A stretch of DNA of 64,000 nt. Source: Intestinimonas timonensis (GTDB lineage: Bacteria; Bacillota; Clostridia; Oscillospirales; Oscillospiraceae). Location of the stretch: contig NZ_LR130817.1 in assembly GCF_900626145.1 (NCBI RefSeq), forward strand, positions 1,418,382 through 1,482,381, given 5' to 3'. Of this stretch, positions 42,621 to 51,083 are shown in pieces. Within the stretch, counting starts at the first letter, position 1; each line of letters begins with the position of its first letter. The position numbers and the translations under genes were made by a program. The notes under the pieces were generated by a model. The model saw nothing but the letters and a program-made list of their open reading frames with translations, had not been told where the DNA came from and did no database searches.

Positions 42621-44474
42621 ATGAAGAAACGAGTCCTCTCCGCCCTGCTGGCGGCGGCGCTCACCCTGTCCCTGGTCACCCCCGCCCTGGCCGTCACCAG
42701 CCAGGACGATGCCGCCCAGGCCCTGGCCGCCCTGGACATCATGACCGGCGACGAAAGCGGAAACCTGAACCTCTCCGCCCCGGTGACCCGGGCGGAATTT
42801 GTCAAGATGCTCATGGCCGCCTCCCCCATCAGCGTGGGGGATGTGACCTACGTCTCCCCCTACCCCGACGTGCCCGCCTCTCACTGGGCCGCCCCCTATG
42901 TGGAGGCCGCTGTCACCGCCGGCTACGTCACCGGCTACCTGGACGGCACCTTCCGTCCCTCCAACACCATCACCCTGGCTGAGGGCGTGGTCATGGCCCT
43001 GCGTCTGCTGGGCTACACCAACGAGGACTTTTCCGGCTCCTTCCCCGCCGGGCAGATGGCCATGTACAGGACCCTGGACCTGGATGAGGGCATCACCATT
43101 GGCCAGAACGACACCATGACCCGGCAGGACGCCATGTACCTCTTCTACAACCTGCTCACCGCCCCCAGCAAGACCACCGGGCAGCCCTACCTCTCCTCCG
43201 TGCTGGGCTACAGCCTCACTGCCGACGGCGATGTGGACACCCTGGCTCTCCTCAACGGCACAATGGATGGCCCCGTGGTGGTGGGCGAGGTCGGCTGGCG
43301 GGACAAGATTCCCTTTGACATCTCCAAGGCCAGCGTGACCCGGAACGGCGTGGTCACCACCTCCGCCGCCCTGACCGACAATGACGTGGTCTACTGGTCC
43401 AAGCACCTCAACGCCCTGTGGGTCTACACCAACAAGATCACCGGCCCCATCCAGGCCATCACCCCCGCCTCCGCCCCCACTTCTGTGACGGTCTCCGGCA
43501 AGAGCTATGAAATCGAGACCTCCACCGCCGCCTACGCCCTCAGCGATCTGGGCACCTTTGAGGTGGGCGACTCCGTCACCCTCCTCCTGGGCCGGGACGG
43601 CAAGGTGGCCGCCGTCGCAGCCCCCGGCCAGACCTCCGGCGGCAGCGTGTGCGGCCTGGTGGTCTCCAACGTGCCCCAGCAGTATACCGACAAGAACGGC
43701 AACGACTACACCGCCGCCTCCGTCACCATACTGGCCACCGACGGCAACACCTACACCTATTCCACCGAGCGCACCAGCGTCCGCACCGGTACCCTGGTCC
43801 AGGCGGTGCCCACCGAAAACGGCATGGAGGTGAAAAATCTCTCCTCCGCCTCCCTCTCCGGCAAGGTCAATGCCGACGGCACCAAGCTGGGCGGCCGTTC
43901 CTTCGCCTCCAACGTGGAGATTTTGGACACCTATGGCGATCACGGCGTCCGTGTCTACCCCGAGCGTCTGGCAGGCATGGAGATCACCGAGAGCATGGTC
44001 CGCTACTACCTGCTGGACGGCAACGGCGACATCAGCCGCCTCATCCTCAAGGACGCCACCGGCGACATGCACACCTACGGTGTCATCACCTCCGTGAGTG
44101 AGGTCAACAGCTCCGCCTCCATGACCACCGCCGGCACCTACGTCTACGACACGGCGGGTACCACCAAGACCATCAGCGGCAGCACCGTCTACAACGTCAA
44201 GACCGGTCCCTTCATGATGAAGACCGACGGTGAAGAGATCGACCGTCTCACCAACCTCACCGAGGTCAAGATCACCTCCGTGGAGGGCACCACCGCCTAC
44301 GCCGGCAACCGCCAGTACGCCATCTGGGACGATGCCCTGGTCTATGAGGTCCGGGACGGCAAATACTATCTCACCTCCCTGGCCCTGGTCACCGGCGGGG
44401 ACTACACCCTCACCGGCTGGTACGACAAAGACCAGACCGATGGCGGCCGCATCCGCGTCATCCTGGCCAAATGA
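42621..44474 (+). CDS. S-layer homology (SLH) domain surface protein
   Basis: A 617-residue secreted protein. A signal peptide ends near residue 25 (ALA-V). Three SLH-like repeats follow (about 26-180), seen as VTRAEFVKMLMA, FPDV-like YPDVPASHWAAPYVEAAVTAGYVTGY and TITLAEGVVMALRLLGY; these bind pyruvylated cell-wall polymers. The rest is beta-rich and unidentified. ATG 42621 follows AAAGGAGCG. It is the last gene of the TetR-MacAB operon, so the same regulator probably controls an exporter and a surface protein together. Confidence 0.88.
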   Translation: MKKRVLSALLAAALTLSLVTPALAVTSQDDAAQALAALDIMTGDESGNLNLSAPVTRAEFVKMLMAASPISVGDVTYVSPYPDVPASHWAAPYVEAAVTAGYVTGYLDGTFRPSNTITLAEGVVMALRLLGYTNEDFSGSFPAGQMAMYRTLDLDEGITIGQNDTMTRQDAMYLFYNLLTAPSKTTGQPYLSSVLGYSLTADGDVDTLALLNGTMDGPVVVGEVGWRDKIPFDISKASVTRNGVVTTSAALTDNDVVYWSKHLNALWVYTNKITGPIQAITPASAPTSVTVSGKSYEIETSTAAYALSDLGTFEVGDSVTLLLGRDGKVAAVAAPGQTSGGSVCGLVVSNVPQQYTDKNGNDYTAASVTILATDGNTYTYSTERTSVRTGTLVQAVPTENGMEVKNLSSASLSGKVNADGTKLGGRSFASNVEILDTYGDHGVRVYPERLAGMEITESMVRYYLLDGNGDISRLILKDATGDMHTYGVITSVSEVNSSASMTTAGTYVYDTAGTTKTISGSTVYNVKTGPFMMKTDGEEIDRLTNLTEVKITSVEGTTAYAGNRQYAIWDDALVYEVRDGKYYLTSLALVTGGDYTLTGWYDKDQTDGGRIRVILAK

Positions 44475-44489
44475 TCCACACATAAGCGC

Positions 44490-44526
44490 AAAAAAGTGGA
44501 CGGAACCTCGGTTCCGTCCACTTTTT
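44490..44526. terminator. Bidirectional terminator
   Basis: AAAAAGTGGACGGAACC pairs with GGTTCCGTCCACTTTTT across a 2-base gap, between the SLH gene and the convergent radical SAM gene. Confidence 0.9.
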
Positions 44527-44567
44527 CGTCTTGTAAAGGGAAAAGTCCACCGGCTTTGTCCACAGTT

Positions 44568-45440
44568 TTACACACCGGTGAGATCAAGTGGGGGGATATA
44601 ATCTGCGTCGGCGGCGCTCCCCTCCTGAGTGAAGCCCTCCAACCCCAAAGCCTCCATGTAGGCCTGGGCGTTTCTGGCCTCCGAGCCCCGCAGCCGCCGG
44701 TCGATCTCCGGGAGCTCCGCCGCCCGGCCCTGGGGCACATACTGGCTCATGAGGGAGAAGAGGACCGTCCCGGTTGGAAATTCCTCCAAAATAAAGTCCA
44801 TCACCCGCTTGGCCTCGGCAAGGCGGCCGGGAAGGACCAGGTGCCGGATGACGGTGCCCCGCTTCAGAAGGCCGTCCTCCACCACGCAGGGGCCCGTCTG
44901 GCGCACCATCTCCCGGATGGCAGCCGTTGCTACCTCCGGGTAGTCCGCCGCCCCTGAGTACCGCTCCGAGAGCTCCGGCGTCAGGTACTTGAGGTCGGGG
45001 AGGTAGATGTCCACCTTGCCCTCCATCACCCGCAGGGTCTCTACCCGGTCATAGCCCCCGGAGTTCCACACCACCGGCACGGAGAGAGGCTCTTCCAGCA
45101 GCCGGGCGATTACGTGGGCGTAGTGGGTAGGGTTCACAAAGTTGATGTTGTGGGCCCTCTGGGCGATGAGCTCCATGCAGATCTCCCGCAGCCGCTCCAC
45201 CGTCACCGCTTTTCCGAAGTCCTGGTGGCTGATGCTGTCATTCTGGCAGAAGACACAGTCCAGACTGCACCCGGAGAAAAAGATGGTGCCGGAGCCATTT
45301 TTGCCGGAGATGGGCGGCTCCTCCCACATATGGAGGGCGGCCCGGGCCAGCACCGGCGCTTCCGGCATCCGGCAGTGACCCTTCCCCACCGTCTCGGTAC
45401 GCTCCGCCCCGCACAGCCGGGGACACAGATTACAGATCAT
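44568..45440 (-). CDS. Radical SAM protein, PflX/COG1313-like
   Basis: A 290-residue radical SAM enzyme. The [4Fe-4S] motif is CSLDCVFC (about residues 58-65); additional N-terminal cysteines (CNLCPRLCG) are typical of PflX/COG1313 proteins. The family resembles activases of glycyl radical enzymes, but no partner glycyl radical enzyme is nearby, so the substrate is unknown. Its ATG overlaps the stop of the XRE gene (ATGA), so the two are co-translated. Confidence 0.85.
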   Translation of the reverse strand: MICNLCPRLCGAERTETVGKGHCRMPEAPVLARAALHMWEEPPISGKNGSGTIFFSGCSLDCVFCQNDSISHQDFGKAVTVERLREICMELIAQRAHNINFVNPTHYAHVIARLLEEPLSVPVVWNSGGYDRVETLRVMEGKVDIYLPDLKYLTPELSERYSGAADYPEVATAAIREMVRQTGPCVVEDGLLKRGTVIRHLVLPGRLAEAKRVMDFILEEFPTGTVLFSLMSQYVPQGRAAELPEIDRRLRGSEARNAQAYMEALGLEGFTQEGSAADADYIPPLDLTGV

Positions 45441-45658
45441 AGCTGATGGACCTCCCGGTCCTCCGTCCGGCCCATGAGCCAGTCCACGGAGACCCCATAA
45501 AAGTTTGCCAGATTCAAAAGGCTGTCATAGTGGGGCTTGGCCTCTTCATTTTCCAGACGCTGGTAAGCCCGAATGGTCATCTTTCCCGCCTCTGCCGCCT
45601 GTGTCTGGGTTATTTTCTTTTCCTTCCGAAGGATCTTGATGCGTTCATTAAAAACCAT
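45437..45658 (-). CDS. XRE-family helix-turn-helix regulator
   Basis: A 73-residue Cro/CI-type regulator made almost only of the HTH (about 3-62; TQTQAAEAGKMTIRAYQRLE as recognition region). ATG 45658 follows AAGGGAG; eleven extra codons upstream are in frame but overlap the operator. It is co-transcribed with the radical SAM gene and divergent from a small gene. A 12-bp inverted repeat in the shared promoter region is its probable operator. Confidence 0.85.
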   Translation of the reverse strand: MVFNERIKILRKEKKITQTQAAEAGKMTIRAYQRLENEEAKPHYDSLLNLANFYGVSVDWLMGRTEDREVHQL

Positions 45659-45670
45659 GCTCGTTCTCCC

Positions 45671-45715
45671 TTGACATGTAGTTTCTAGCATATTATAATC
45701 AGCATGCTAGAAACT
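45671..45715 (+). promoter_or_regulatory. Consensus sigma-A promoter with inverted repeat, divergent control region
   Basis: Plus strand: TTGACA (45671-45676), 17 bases, TATAAT (45694-45699), a perfect match to consensus. The inverted repeat AGTTTCTAGCAT (45680-45691) and ATGCTAGAAACT (45704-45715) brackets the -10. A weaker minus-strand -10 overlaps it, so one dyad could control both directions. Confidence 0.85.
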
Positions 45716-45735
45716 TCATATTGGAGGTGGTCCAT

Positions 45736-45915
45736 ATGTCCCTTCTGATGGACGAACTCTATCACGCCATGATCGGCGATCCCAACCCTGACCAATGGCC
45801 GGAGTACTTGGCGGAAAACCCGGTCCAGGCCCACGGGATGTACTGTTTCCGTGATGGCATCCGCCTGGGCCTTCTCCTGGCCGTGGAGTCCTTCTCTCCC
45901 GAGGTAGGGGAGTAA
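45736..45915 (+). CDS. Small protein of unknown function (59 aa)
   Basis: A 59-residue acidic protein with no signal peptide or membrane segment; I do not recognise it. ATG 45736 has GGAGGTGG five bases upstream and lies behind a perfect consensus promoter, so it is probably strongly expressed when the XRE repressor is released. The sequence has an ELYHAMIGDPNPDQWPEYL stretch and ends SFSPEVGE. It is divergent from the XRE-radical SAM pair and followed by a palindromic repeat. Confidence 0.65.
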   Translation: MSLLMDELYHAMIGDPNPDQWPEYLAENPVQAHGMYCFRDGIRLGLLLAVESFSPEVGE

Positions 45916-45959
45916 GGCACCGTGGTTTGGCGCGCCGGGGTCGTTGCGCCCCATGGCCG

Positions 45960-46112
45960 TCAAAACCTTCCCCCCTCAGGGGGGAAGGTGCTCCAGTGCG
46001 CACACTGGAGCGGACGAGGGGGTGCCGGATCATTGGACAAAGCCACCGTCGAAGCGCACCCTCATCCGTCGGCTGCGCCGCCACCTTCCCCCTTCCAGGG
46101 GGAAGGTTTTTG
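45960..46112. repeat. Intergenic palindromic repeat element (REP/MITE-like)
   Basis: Three hairpins in a row: 45966-45990 (ACCTTCCCCCCT/AGGGGGGAAGGT-type), 45992-46011 (CTCCAGTG/CACTGGAG) and 46083-46107 (ACCTTCCCCCT/AGGGGGAAGGT), the last followed by TTTTT. The first and third arms are copies of the same sequence, so they may be the ends of a small element. It fills the gap between a small gene and tdk and may also act as a terminator for both. Confidence 0.7.
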
Positions 46113-46123
46113 GGATAAGCCCT

Positions 46124-46702
46124 TTACGGGCGGAAGTCAGGCCCCAGGTTACCCTCCCGCCAGTGCTTGCGGCACAGGCCGATGTACTGGTCATTGGCCC
46201 CCAGCACCACCTGCTCCCCCTCCCGGAGGACCTTGCCGTCCTTGTCAAAGCGGGCGTTGCAGGTGGCCTTCTTGCCGCACCAGCAGATGGTCTTGACCTC
46301 CTCGATGATGTCGGCGGTGGCCAGCAGCTCCTGGGAGCCGGGGAAAAGCTGCCCGGAGAAGTCGGCCCGGAGGCCGTAGCAGATCACCGGCACGTTCCAG
46401 TCGTCCACGATGTGGACCAAAAACTGGACCTCCTCCCGGCTGAGGAACTGGGCCTCGTCCACGATAACGCATGCGTACTTTTTGAGCTCCTCCTCGGGCA
46501 TGGCGCGCATCTCGGAAAAGTAGATGCAGGGGTGGCTCAGGCCCATCCGGGAGGCCACGAACTTGGCCCCGTCCCGCTGGTCGATCTCCGGCTTCACCAG
46601 CAGGGCCTCCTGGCCCCGCTCCTCGTAGTTGTAGCGCACCATCAGGGCGTTGGCCGTCTTGCTGGAGCCCATCACTCCGTATCGAAAATACAGCTTTGCC
46701 AT
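46124..46702 (-). CDS. tdk: Thymidine kinase
   Basis: A 192-residue type II thymidine kinase (thymidine salvage to dTMP). The P-loop GVMGSSKTANA (about 9-19), the DEAQFLSREE Walker B/lid region and the zinc ligands in CWCGKKATCNAR with a last Cys in LCRKHW are visible. Start ATG 46702 follows GAGGGAG. It lies 23 bases after mutY and is probably co-transcribed with it. Confidence 0.96.
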   Translation of the reverse strand: MAKLYFRYGVMGSSKTANALMVRYNYEERGQEALLVKPEIDQRDGAKFVASRMGLSHPCIYFSEMRAMPEEELKKYACVIVDEAQFLSREEVQFLVHIVDDWNVPVICYGLRADFSGQLFPGSQELLATADIIEEVKTICWCGKKATCNARFDKDGKVLREGEQVVLGANDQYIGLCRKHWREGNLGPDFRP

Positions 46703-46725
46703 CTCTTTCTCCCTCTTCTTTTGTA

Positions 46726-47766
46726 TTAGCGCACCCGTTCTTCCACCAGGTGTTGAAAGCTCTGAAAGGCGTTGGGCACGGCGTAGTCCCGCCGCAGCGC
46801 CTCCTGCCCCGCCCACACCCAGCCCTCCGGCAAGGTTTCACCGGCGGTCTCCATGACCCGGCAGGTCATGCGCCACTCGATGTGGGTAAAAATGTGCTTG
46901 CCTGTGCCGCCGTCGGTGAGGTCCAGGGGTTCGATCCCCCAGTCCTCCAGGCAGTCCCAGGCCGGGGCGGGCTCGTTTGGATACTCCCACAGCCCCCCCA
47001 GCAGCCCCTTCTTTGGCCGCTGCCGCAGGGCCACCTTGCCGTCGTGGAAGAGCAGAAAGACCACCCGGTCCTCCACCCGCCGGGCCTTTTTCGGCGGCTT
47101 GTAGGGGAGCTCCCCGGTGCGGCCCTCCAGCCGAGCCCGGCAAAAATCCGCCGCCGGGCACTTCTCACACAGCGGCGCCCCGTTGGGGAGGCACACCGTG
47201 GCCCCCAGGTCCATCATGGCCTGGTTGAAGTCCCCCGGCGCACGGACCGGGATGACTGCCTTCAGGTCACACCACATCCGCTTTTTGGTTTCCGGTTTGG
47301 TGATGTCGCTGCCGTCCCCGGTAAGCCGTGATACCACCCGCAGCACATTGCCGTCCACGGCGGGTACCGGTTGACCGAAGGCGATGGAGGCGATGGCCCC
47401 GGCGGTGTACTCCCCCACGCCGGAGAGGCCCAGGAGCGTCTCATAGTCGCCGGGGAAGGTCCCGCCGAACTCCTCCACCACCTGCCGGGCGGCCTTTTGC
47501 AGGTTCCGGGCCCGGTTGTAGTAGCCCAGGCCCTGCCACAGCTTCAGGAGCTTGTCCTCCTCCACCGCCGCCAGGTCGGCCACGGTGGGCAGGGCCTCCA
47601 TGAGGCGGCGGTAATACTCCAGCACCGCCGCCACCCGGGTCTGCTGGAGCATGATCTCCGACACCCACACGTGGTAGGGGGTGGGGTCGCTCCGCCAGGG
47701 GAGGGTACGGGCATTTTCGTGGTACCACTGTAAAAGCGGAATGGGGAGCCGGGTCAGTTCATCCAA
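46726..47766 (-). CDS. mutY: A/G-specific adenine glycosylase
   Basis: A 346-residue MutY, which removes adenine opposite 8-oxoguanine. The catalytic region SEIMLQQTRV, the helix-hairpin-helix LSGVGEYTAGAI with PAVDGNV, and the [4Fe-4S] ligands in the C-x6-C-x2-C-x5-C pattern (about 190-206) are present, followed by a NUDIX-like C-terminal domain (about 225-340). A promoter lies 55 bases upstream; the ribosome binding site is rather far (13 bases). Confidence 0.96.
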   Translation of the reverse strand: MDELTRLPIPLLQWYHENARTLPWRSDPTPYHVWVSEIMLQQTRVAAVLEYYRRLMEALPTVADLAAVEEDKLLKLWQGLGYYNRARNLQKAARQVVEEFGGTFPGDYETLLGLSGVGEYTAGAIASIAFGQPVPAVDGNVLRVVSRLTGDGSDITKPETKKRMWCDLKAVIPVRAPGDFNQAMMDLGATVCLPNGAPLCEKCPAADFCRARLEGRTGELPYKPPKKARRVEDRVVFLLFHDGKVALRQRPKKGLLGGLWEYPNEPAPAWDCLEDWGIEPLDLTDGGTGKHIFTHIEWRMTCRVMETAGETLPEGWVWAGQEALRRDYAVPNAFQSFQHLVEERVR

Positions 47767-47819
47767 GGGTCTTGTCCTCCAAAATGGGCCGCGCCGGAGC
47801 GGCCCCGTATTCAGGAGCC

Positions 47820-47848
47820 ATTATACAATAAAATTTTTCTCTCCGCAA
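47820..47848 (-). promoter_or_regulatory. sigma-A promoter of mutY-tdk
   Basis: On the minus strand TTGCGG (47848-47843), 17 bases, TATAAT (47825-47820). Confidence 0.7.
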
Positions 47849-47896
47849 TCAAAAGCGCCGCCCCATTCATCTAATGGTCAGAAAGGAGGGACGCCC

Positions 47897-48376
47897 ATGA
47901 CACAGCAGGAATACGCCGTCCGGGCCGACGCCCTGAAGGGCAAGCTCTACGGCATGGCCTTCCTGTATCTGGGGAGCCAGTCCCTGGCCGTGGACGCCGT
48001 GGACGAGGCGGTGTACCTGGGTCTGCGCTCCTGCCACAAGCTGCGGGAGGAGGCCTTTTTCGACACCTGGCTCACCCGCATCCTCATCAACGCCTGCAAC
48101 GCCGAGCTGCGGCGGCACAAGCGTGAGGTGGCCATGGCGGAGCTGCCCGAGACCGCCCAGGAGTCCTTTGACGCCCTCCCCCTCCGGGACGCGGTGGGGC
48201 GACTCCCCCGGGAGCTGAAAGATGTGATCATTCTACGGTATTTTACCGGCCTCACCCTGGCGGAGACCGCCCGGACCCTGGATATCCCCCAGGGCACCGT
48301 GGTCACCCGTCAGCGGAAGGCCCTCCGGCTGCTGCGGCTGGAGCTCACCGACGGAGAGGAGGCGGCCAATTCATGA
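47897..48376 (+). CDS. ECF-type RNA polymerase sigma factor
   Basis: A 159-residue ECF sigma factor with region 2 (about 15-80; DEAVYLGLRSC, FFDTWLTRILINAC) and region 4 (about 105-150; LPRELKDVIILRYFTGLTLAETA). ATG 47897 follows AAAGGAGGG. It overlaps the next gene, a DUF4179 protein, by ATGA; this sigma/anti-sigma pairing resembles SigV/RsiV-like systems. Confidence 0.9.
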   Translation: MTQQEYAVRADALKGKLYGMAFLYLGSQSLAVDAVDEAVYLGLRSCHKLREEAFFDTWLTRILINACNAELRRHKREVAMAELPETAQESFDALPLRDAVGRLPRELKDVIILRYFTGLTLAETARTLDIPQGTVVTRQRKALRLLRLELTDGEEAANS

Positions 48377-49764
48377 ACCGAAACGAGGAATATTGGGCCT
48401 TGGTGGCCCAGCTGAGCGACACGCCGCCGGAGCTGGAGGGCACGGTGGAGCGGGCCAAGGCCCGGGCCCGGAAGCGTACCCTCAAGCGGTGGCTGGGCAT
48501 CCCTGTGGCCTCCCTGGGGGGCGTGGCGGCGGCCTTCGTGCTGCTGGTGAACTGCTGCGTTCCCTTCGCCCAGGCCTGCGGGCGCATCCCCGGCCTCCGG
48601 GACCTGGCGGCGGCAGTGGCCCTCTCCCCCAGCCTAAAGGCGGCGGTGGAGAACGACTTTGTCCAGGTGGTGGACCAGGAGCAGACGGAAAACGGCATTA
48701 CCTTCCGGCTGGAATATCTGATCCTGGACACCATGCAGATCAACTTCTTCTACTCCGTCTCCGGCGGAGACCATAACCGCTACCACGTCTACCCCAGCAT
48801 CACTGGCTCCGACGGTGAGGAACTGGAGGGTTACTCCATCGTCAGCAGCGAGACCACTGCCGGCGATTTGGGTGACTTCAACGTCAACTACGCCGATGAC
48901 CTCCAGGTGCCGGAGGCCCTGCGCCTCACCTGCGCGGTGACCGCCCAGAAAGAGGCGGGAGACGGCTCTGCCGTCGCCCCCGCTGACTCCAGCATCTGGG
49001 ATGAGCCGGAACCTGCCCAGGAACCGGAGGTGGTGGCCACCTTTACCTTTGACCTGGAGCTGGACGACCGCTTCACCGTCCCAGGGGAGACCATTCCCCT
49101 GGACCAGTGGGTGGAGGTGGACGGCCAGCGGCTCCTCCTCCGGGAGCTGGTGGTGAACCCCACCCACGCCCGGCTGGCGGTGTCCTCCGACCCGGACAAC
49201 ACCGCCTGGCTGGACGGCCTGGACTTCTACCTGGAGGACGAGAAGGGGAACCGCTACGAGGCCGGCTCCCGTTCCAGCGGCAGCGGCCGTCTGGTGTCCA
49301 GCGGCGAGGACGGCACCAACGACGTCATTCACTATTATTTAGAGAGCAGCTTCTTCCGCTCGCCCAAGCACCTCACCCTCTACATCACCGGAGCCCGGTG
49401 GCTGGACAAGGACAAGGAATGGGTCACGGTGGACCTGAACACCGGCGAGGCCGGCTGGCTCCCGGAGGGAGTGGAGTTCCTCTCCGCCGACCGGCAGGGT
49501 GAGGACGTCCACTGCGTGGTGCTCGCCCCCGGCATCCAGCAGTTCATCTCCTGGAACTACCGGGACCCGGAGGGCGGCGAACACTCCTTTGACTCCATGG
49601 GAACCACCGCACACGCCTCCGAGCCCGGGCAGGAAAACCTGGAGGAGGGGCTCCACGAAATCTCCTTCTCCCTGCGGGACTACCCCTGGGACACTGTGGA
49701 GCTGAAGCTGAATTTCACCCGCGAGACGGCGTTCTCCCCGGCCATCGCCGTGGAGCTCCAGTGA
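48373..49764 (+). CDS. DUF4179-type anti-sigma factor
   Basis: A 463-residue membrane protein: a cytoplasmic start (1-38), one membrane segment (about 42-65), then a DUF4179 region (about 65-160) and a beta-rich outer domain resembling DUF5643 (about 230-460). Such proteins hold ECF sigma factors at the membrane until an envelope signal arrives. A linker of Ala/Pro/Glu is seen near residue 200-215. Translationally coupled to the sigma gene. Confidence 0.87.
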   Translation: MNRNEEYWALVAQLSDTPPELEGTVERAKARARKRTLKRWLGIPVASLGGVAAAFVLLVNCCVPFAQACGRIPGLRDLAAAVALSPSLKAAVENDFVQVVDQEQTENGITFRLEYLILDTMQINFFYSVSGGDHNRYHVYPSITGSDGEELEGYSIVSSETTAGDLGDFNVNYADDLQVPEALRLTCAVTAQKEAGDGSAVAPADSSIWDEPEPAQEPEVVATFTFDLELDDRFTVPGETIPLDQWVEVDGQRLLLRELVVNPTHARLAVSSDPDNTAWLDGLDFYLEDEKGNRYEAGSRSSGSGRLVSSGEDGTNDVIHYYLESSFFRSPKHLTLYITGARWLDKDKEWVTVDLNTGEAGWLPEGVEFLSADRQGEDVHCVVLAPGIQQFISWNYRDPEGGEHSFDSMGTTAHASEPGQENLEEGLHEISFSLRDYPWDTVELKLNFTRETAFSPAIAVELQ

Positions 49765-49773
49765 CCGACACGA

Positions 49774-49812
49774 AATGGGGGCTGTTTTTCGGAACAGCCC
49801 CCATTTTTTGCT
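49774..49812 (+). terminator. Terminator after the sigma/anti-sigma pair
   Basis: AATGGGGGCTGTT pairs with AACAGCCCCCATT, followed by TTTTTG. Confidence 0.9.
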
Positions 49813-49832
49813 TCTTTTTCTCTAAAAACCCC

Positions 49833-49860
49833 TTGACAAATGTCAGATTTCATATATAAT
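49833..49860 (+). promoter_or_regulatory. Strong sigma-A promoter of rpsF-ssb-rpsR
   Basis: TTGACA (49833-49838), 16 bases, TATAAT (49855-49860). Confidence 0.85.
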
Positions 49861-49867
49861 AATGTAG

Positions 49868-49945
49868 CTTGTCTGGAATCTGGCAGGCAACATCCTTGCT
49901 CCTGCACGAGCAGGGGCCATATGTCCATAAGGAGGTGCAAGAAAC
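49868..49945 (+). promoter_or_regulatory. rpsF leader, possible S6:S18 autoregulatory structure
   Basis: The leader between the start site and rpsF is about 78 bases and contains a hairpin TGCTC/GAGCA around 49897-49912. S6:S18 leaders are common in front of this operon; I could not verify the conserved bulge, so this is tentative. Confidence 0.3.
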
Positions 49946-50245
49946 ATGGCAAAAGTCAATGGCAACTACGAGGTGGTCTACATCCTCGACCCCGCTATGG
50001 GTGAGGAGGCCATCGCCGCTATGGTCGCCAAGTTCAAGACCATGGCTGAGGCCCGGGGCACCGTGGCCGAGGTTGACGAGTGGGGCAAGCGCCGTCTGGC
50101 CTATCCCATCAACGACCTGAACGAGGGCTACTACGTTCTCATGACCTTTACGGCTGACGCCGCCTTCCCCGCCGAGCTGGACCGCGTGCTGCGGATCACC
50201 GACGGCGTGATGCGTTCCATGATCGTCTGCAAGGACGAGCAGTAA
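49946..50245 (+). CDS. rpsF: 30S ribosomal protein S6
   Basis: A 99-residue S6 with the usual start NYEVVYILDPAMGEEAIAAM and KRRLAYPINDLNEGYYVLMTF. It binds S18 in the small subunit platform. The ribosome binding site AAGGAGGTG is strong. First gene of the classic rpsF-ssb-rpsR operon. Confidence 0.98.
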   Translation: MAKVNGNYEVVYILDPAMGEEAIAAMVAKFKTMAEARGTVAEVDEWGKRRLAYPINDLNEGYYVLMTFTADAAFPAELDRVLRITDGVMRSMIVCKDEQ

Positions 50246-50257
50246 GGAGCGGCAGAA

Positions 50258-50740
50258 ATGCTCAACAAGATCTTCCTTCAGGGCCGCCTGGTGGCGGACC
50301 CTGAGATGCGGCACACCCCCTCCGGGGTGGCCGTAGCCACCCTCCGTCTGGCGGTGGACCGGGATTTCAAGGACAGAGAGACCGGTGAAAAGAAGGCCGA
50401 CTTCGTCAATGTGGTCGCCTGGCGTGCCACCGCCGAGTTCGTCTCCCGGTACTTCACCAAGGGCCGCATGGCCATCGTGGAGGGCCGTCTCCAGATGCGG
50501 GATTGGACCGATAAGGACGGCAACAAGCGCACCACCGCTGAGGTGGTGGCCGACAACGTCTACTTCGGCGATTCCAAGCGGGACGGCGAGGGCGGCGGCA
50601 GCTACGGCGGCTCTTATGGCGGCGGTTATTCCGCCCCGGCCCCCAGCGCCCCCGTGCCTCCCCCGGCTTACACCGCCCCCATGGGCGGCGGCAACCAGTT
50701 TGCCGAGCTGGACGACGACGACGGAGAACTGCCGTTCTGA
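50258..50740 (+). CDS. ssb: Single-stranded DNA-binding protein
   Basis: A 160-residue SSB: OB-fold in residues 1-108 (MLNKIFLQGRLVADPEMR, FVNVVAWRATAEFVSRYF), then a Gly/Pro/Ala/Tyr-rich flexible tail and the acidic tip DDDDGELPF that binds partner proteins. Placed between rpsF and rpsR as in most Firmicutes. Confidence 0.98.
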   Translation: MLNKIFLQGRLVADPEMRHTPSGVAVATLRLAVDRDFKDRETGEKKADFVNVVAWRATAEFVSRYFTKGRMAIVEGRLQMRDWTDKDGNKRTTAEVVADNVYFGDSKRDGEGGGSYGGSYGGGYSAPAPSAPVPPPAYTAPMGGGNQFAELDDDDGELPF

Positions 50741-50791
50741 AAGAACGGCACCTGATAAAAACATCATTTCTGAATAAGGAGGGTATATACC

Positions 50792-51031
50792 ATGCCTATG
50801 GATAGAGAGCGTCCCCGCGGCCGCAAGCGCCGCAAGGTTTGCAGCTTCTGCGTGGACAAGGTCGAGCACATCGACTACAAGGACGCCGCCAAGCTGCGTC
50901 GGTTCCTCTCCGAGCGTTCCAAGATCCTGCCCCGCCGGACCACCGGCACCTGCGCCATGCATCAGCGTCAGCTGACCCAGGCCATCAAGCAGGCTCGTCA
51001 GATCGCTCTGCTGCCTTTCGTCACCGACTAA
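50792..51031 (+). CDS. rpsR: 30S ribosomal protein S18
   Basis: A 79-residue S18 with RKVCSFC near the start (a zinc-type Cys pair) and the conserved [17 protein letters not shown] region. AAGGAGG precedes the ATG. Last gene of the operon. Confidence 0.98.
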   Translation: MPMDRERPRGRKRRKVCSFCVDKVEHIDYKDAAKLRRFLSERSKILPRRTTGTCAMHQRQLTQAIKQARQIALLPFVTD

Positions 51032-51045
51032 TTGGCAACACGAAG

Positions 51046-51076
51046 CCGGACATGCAAACGCATGTCCGGCTTTTTT
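51046..51076. terminator. Terminator between rpsR and the sleB-like gene
   Basis: AAGCCGGACATGC pairs with GCATGTCCGGCTT across AAAC, followed by TTTTG. Confidence 0.92.
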
Positions 51077-51083
51077 GTTTTCA

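Noticed and set aside
46915..46945. tRNA T-arm-like GGGGTTCGATCCCC
   Set aside because: It lies inside mutY; no acceptor or anticodon stems can be built around it.
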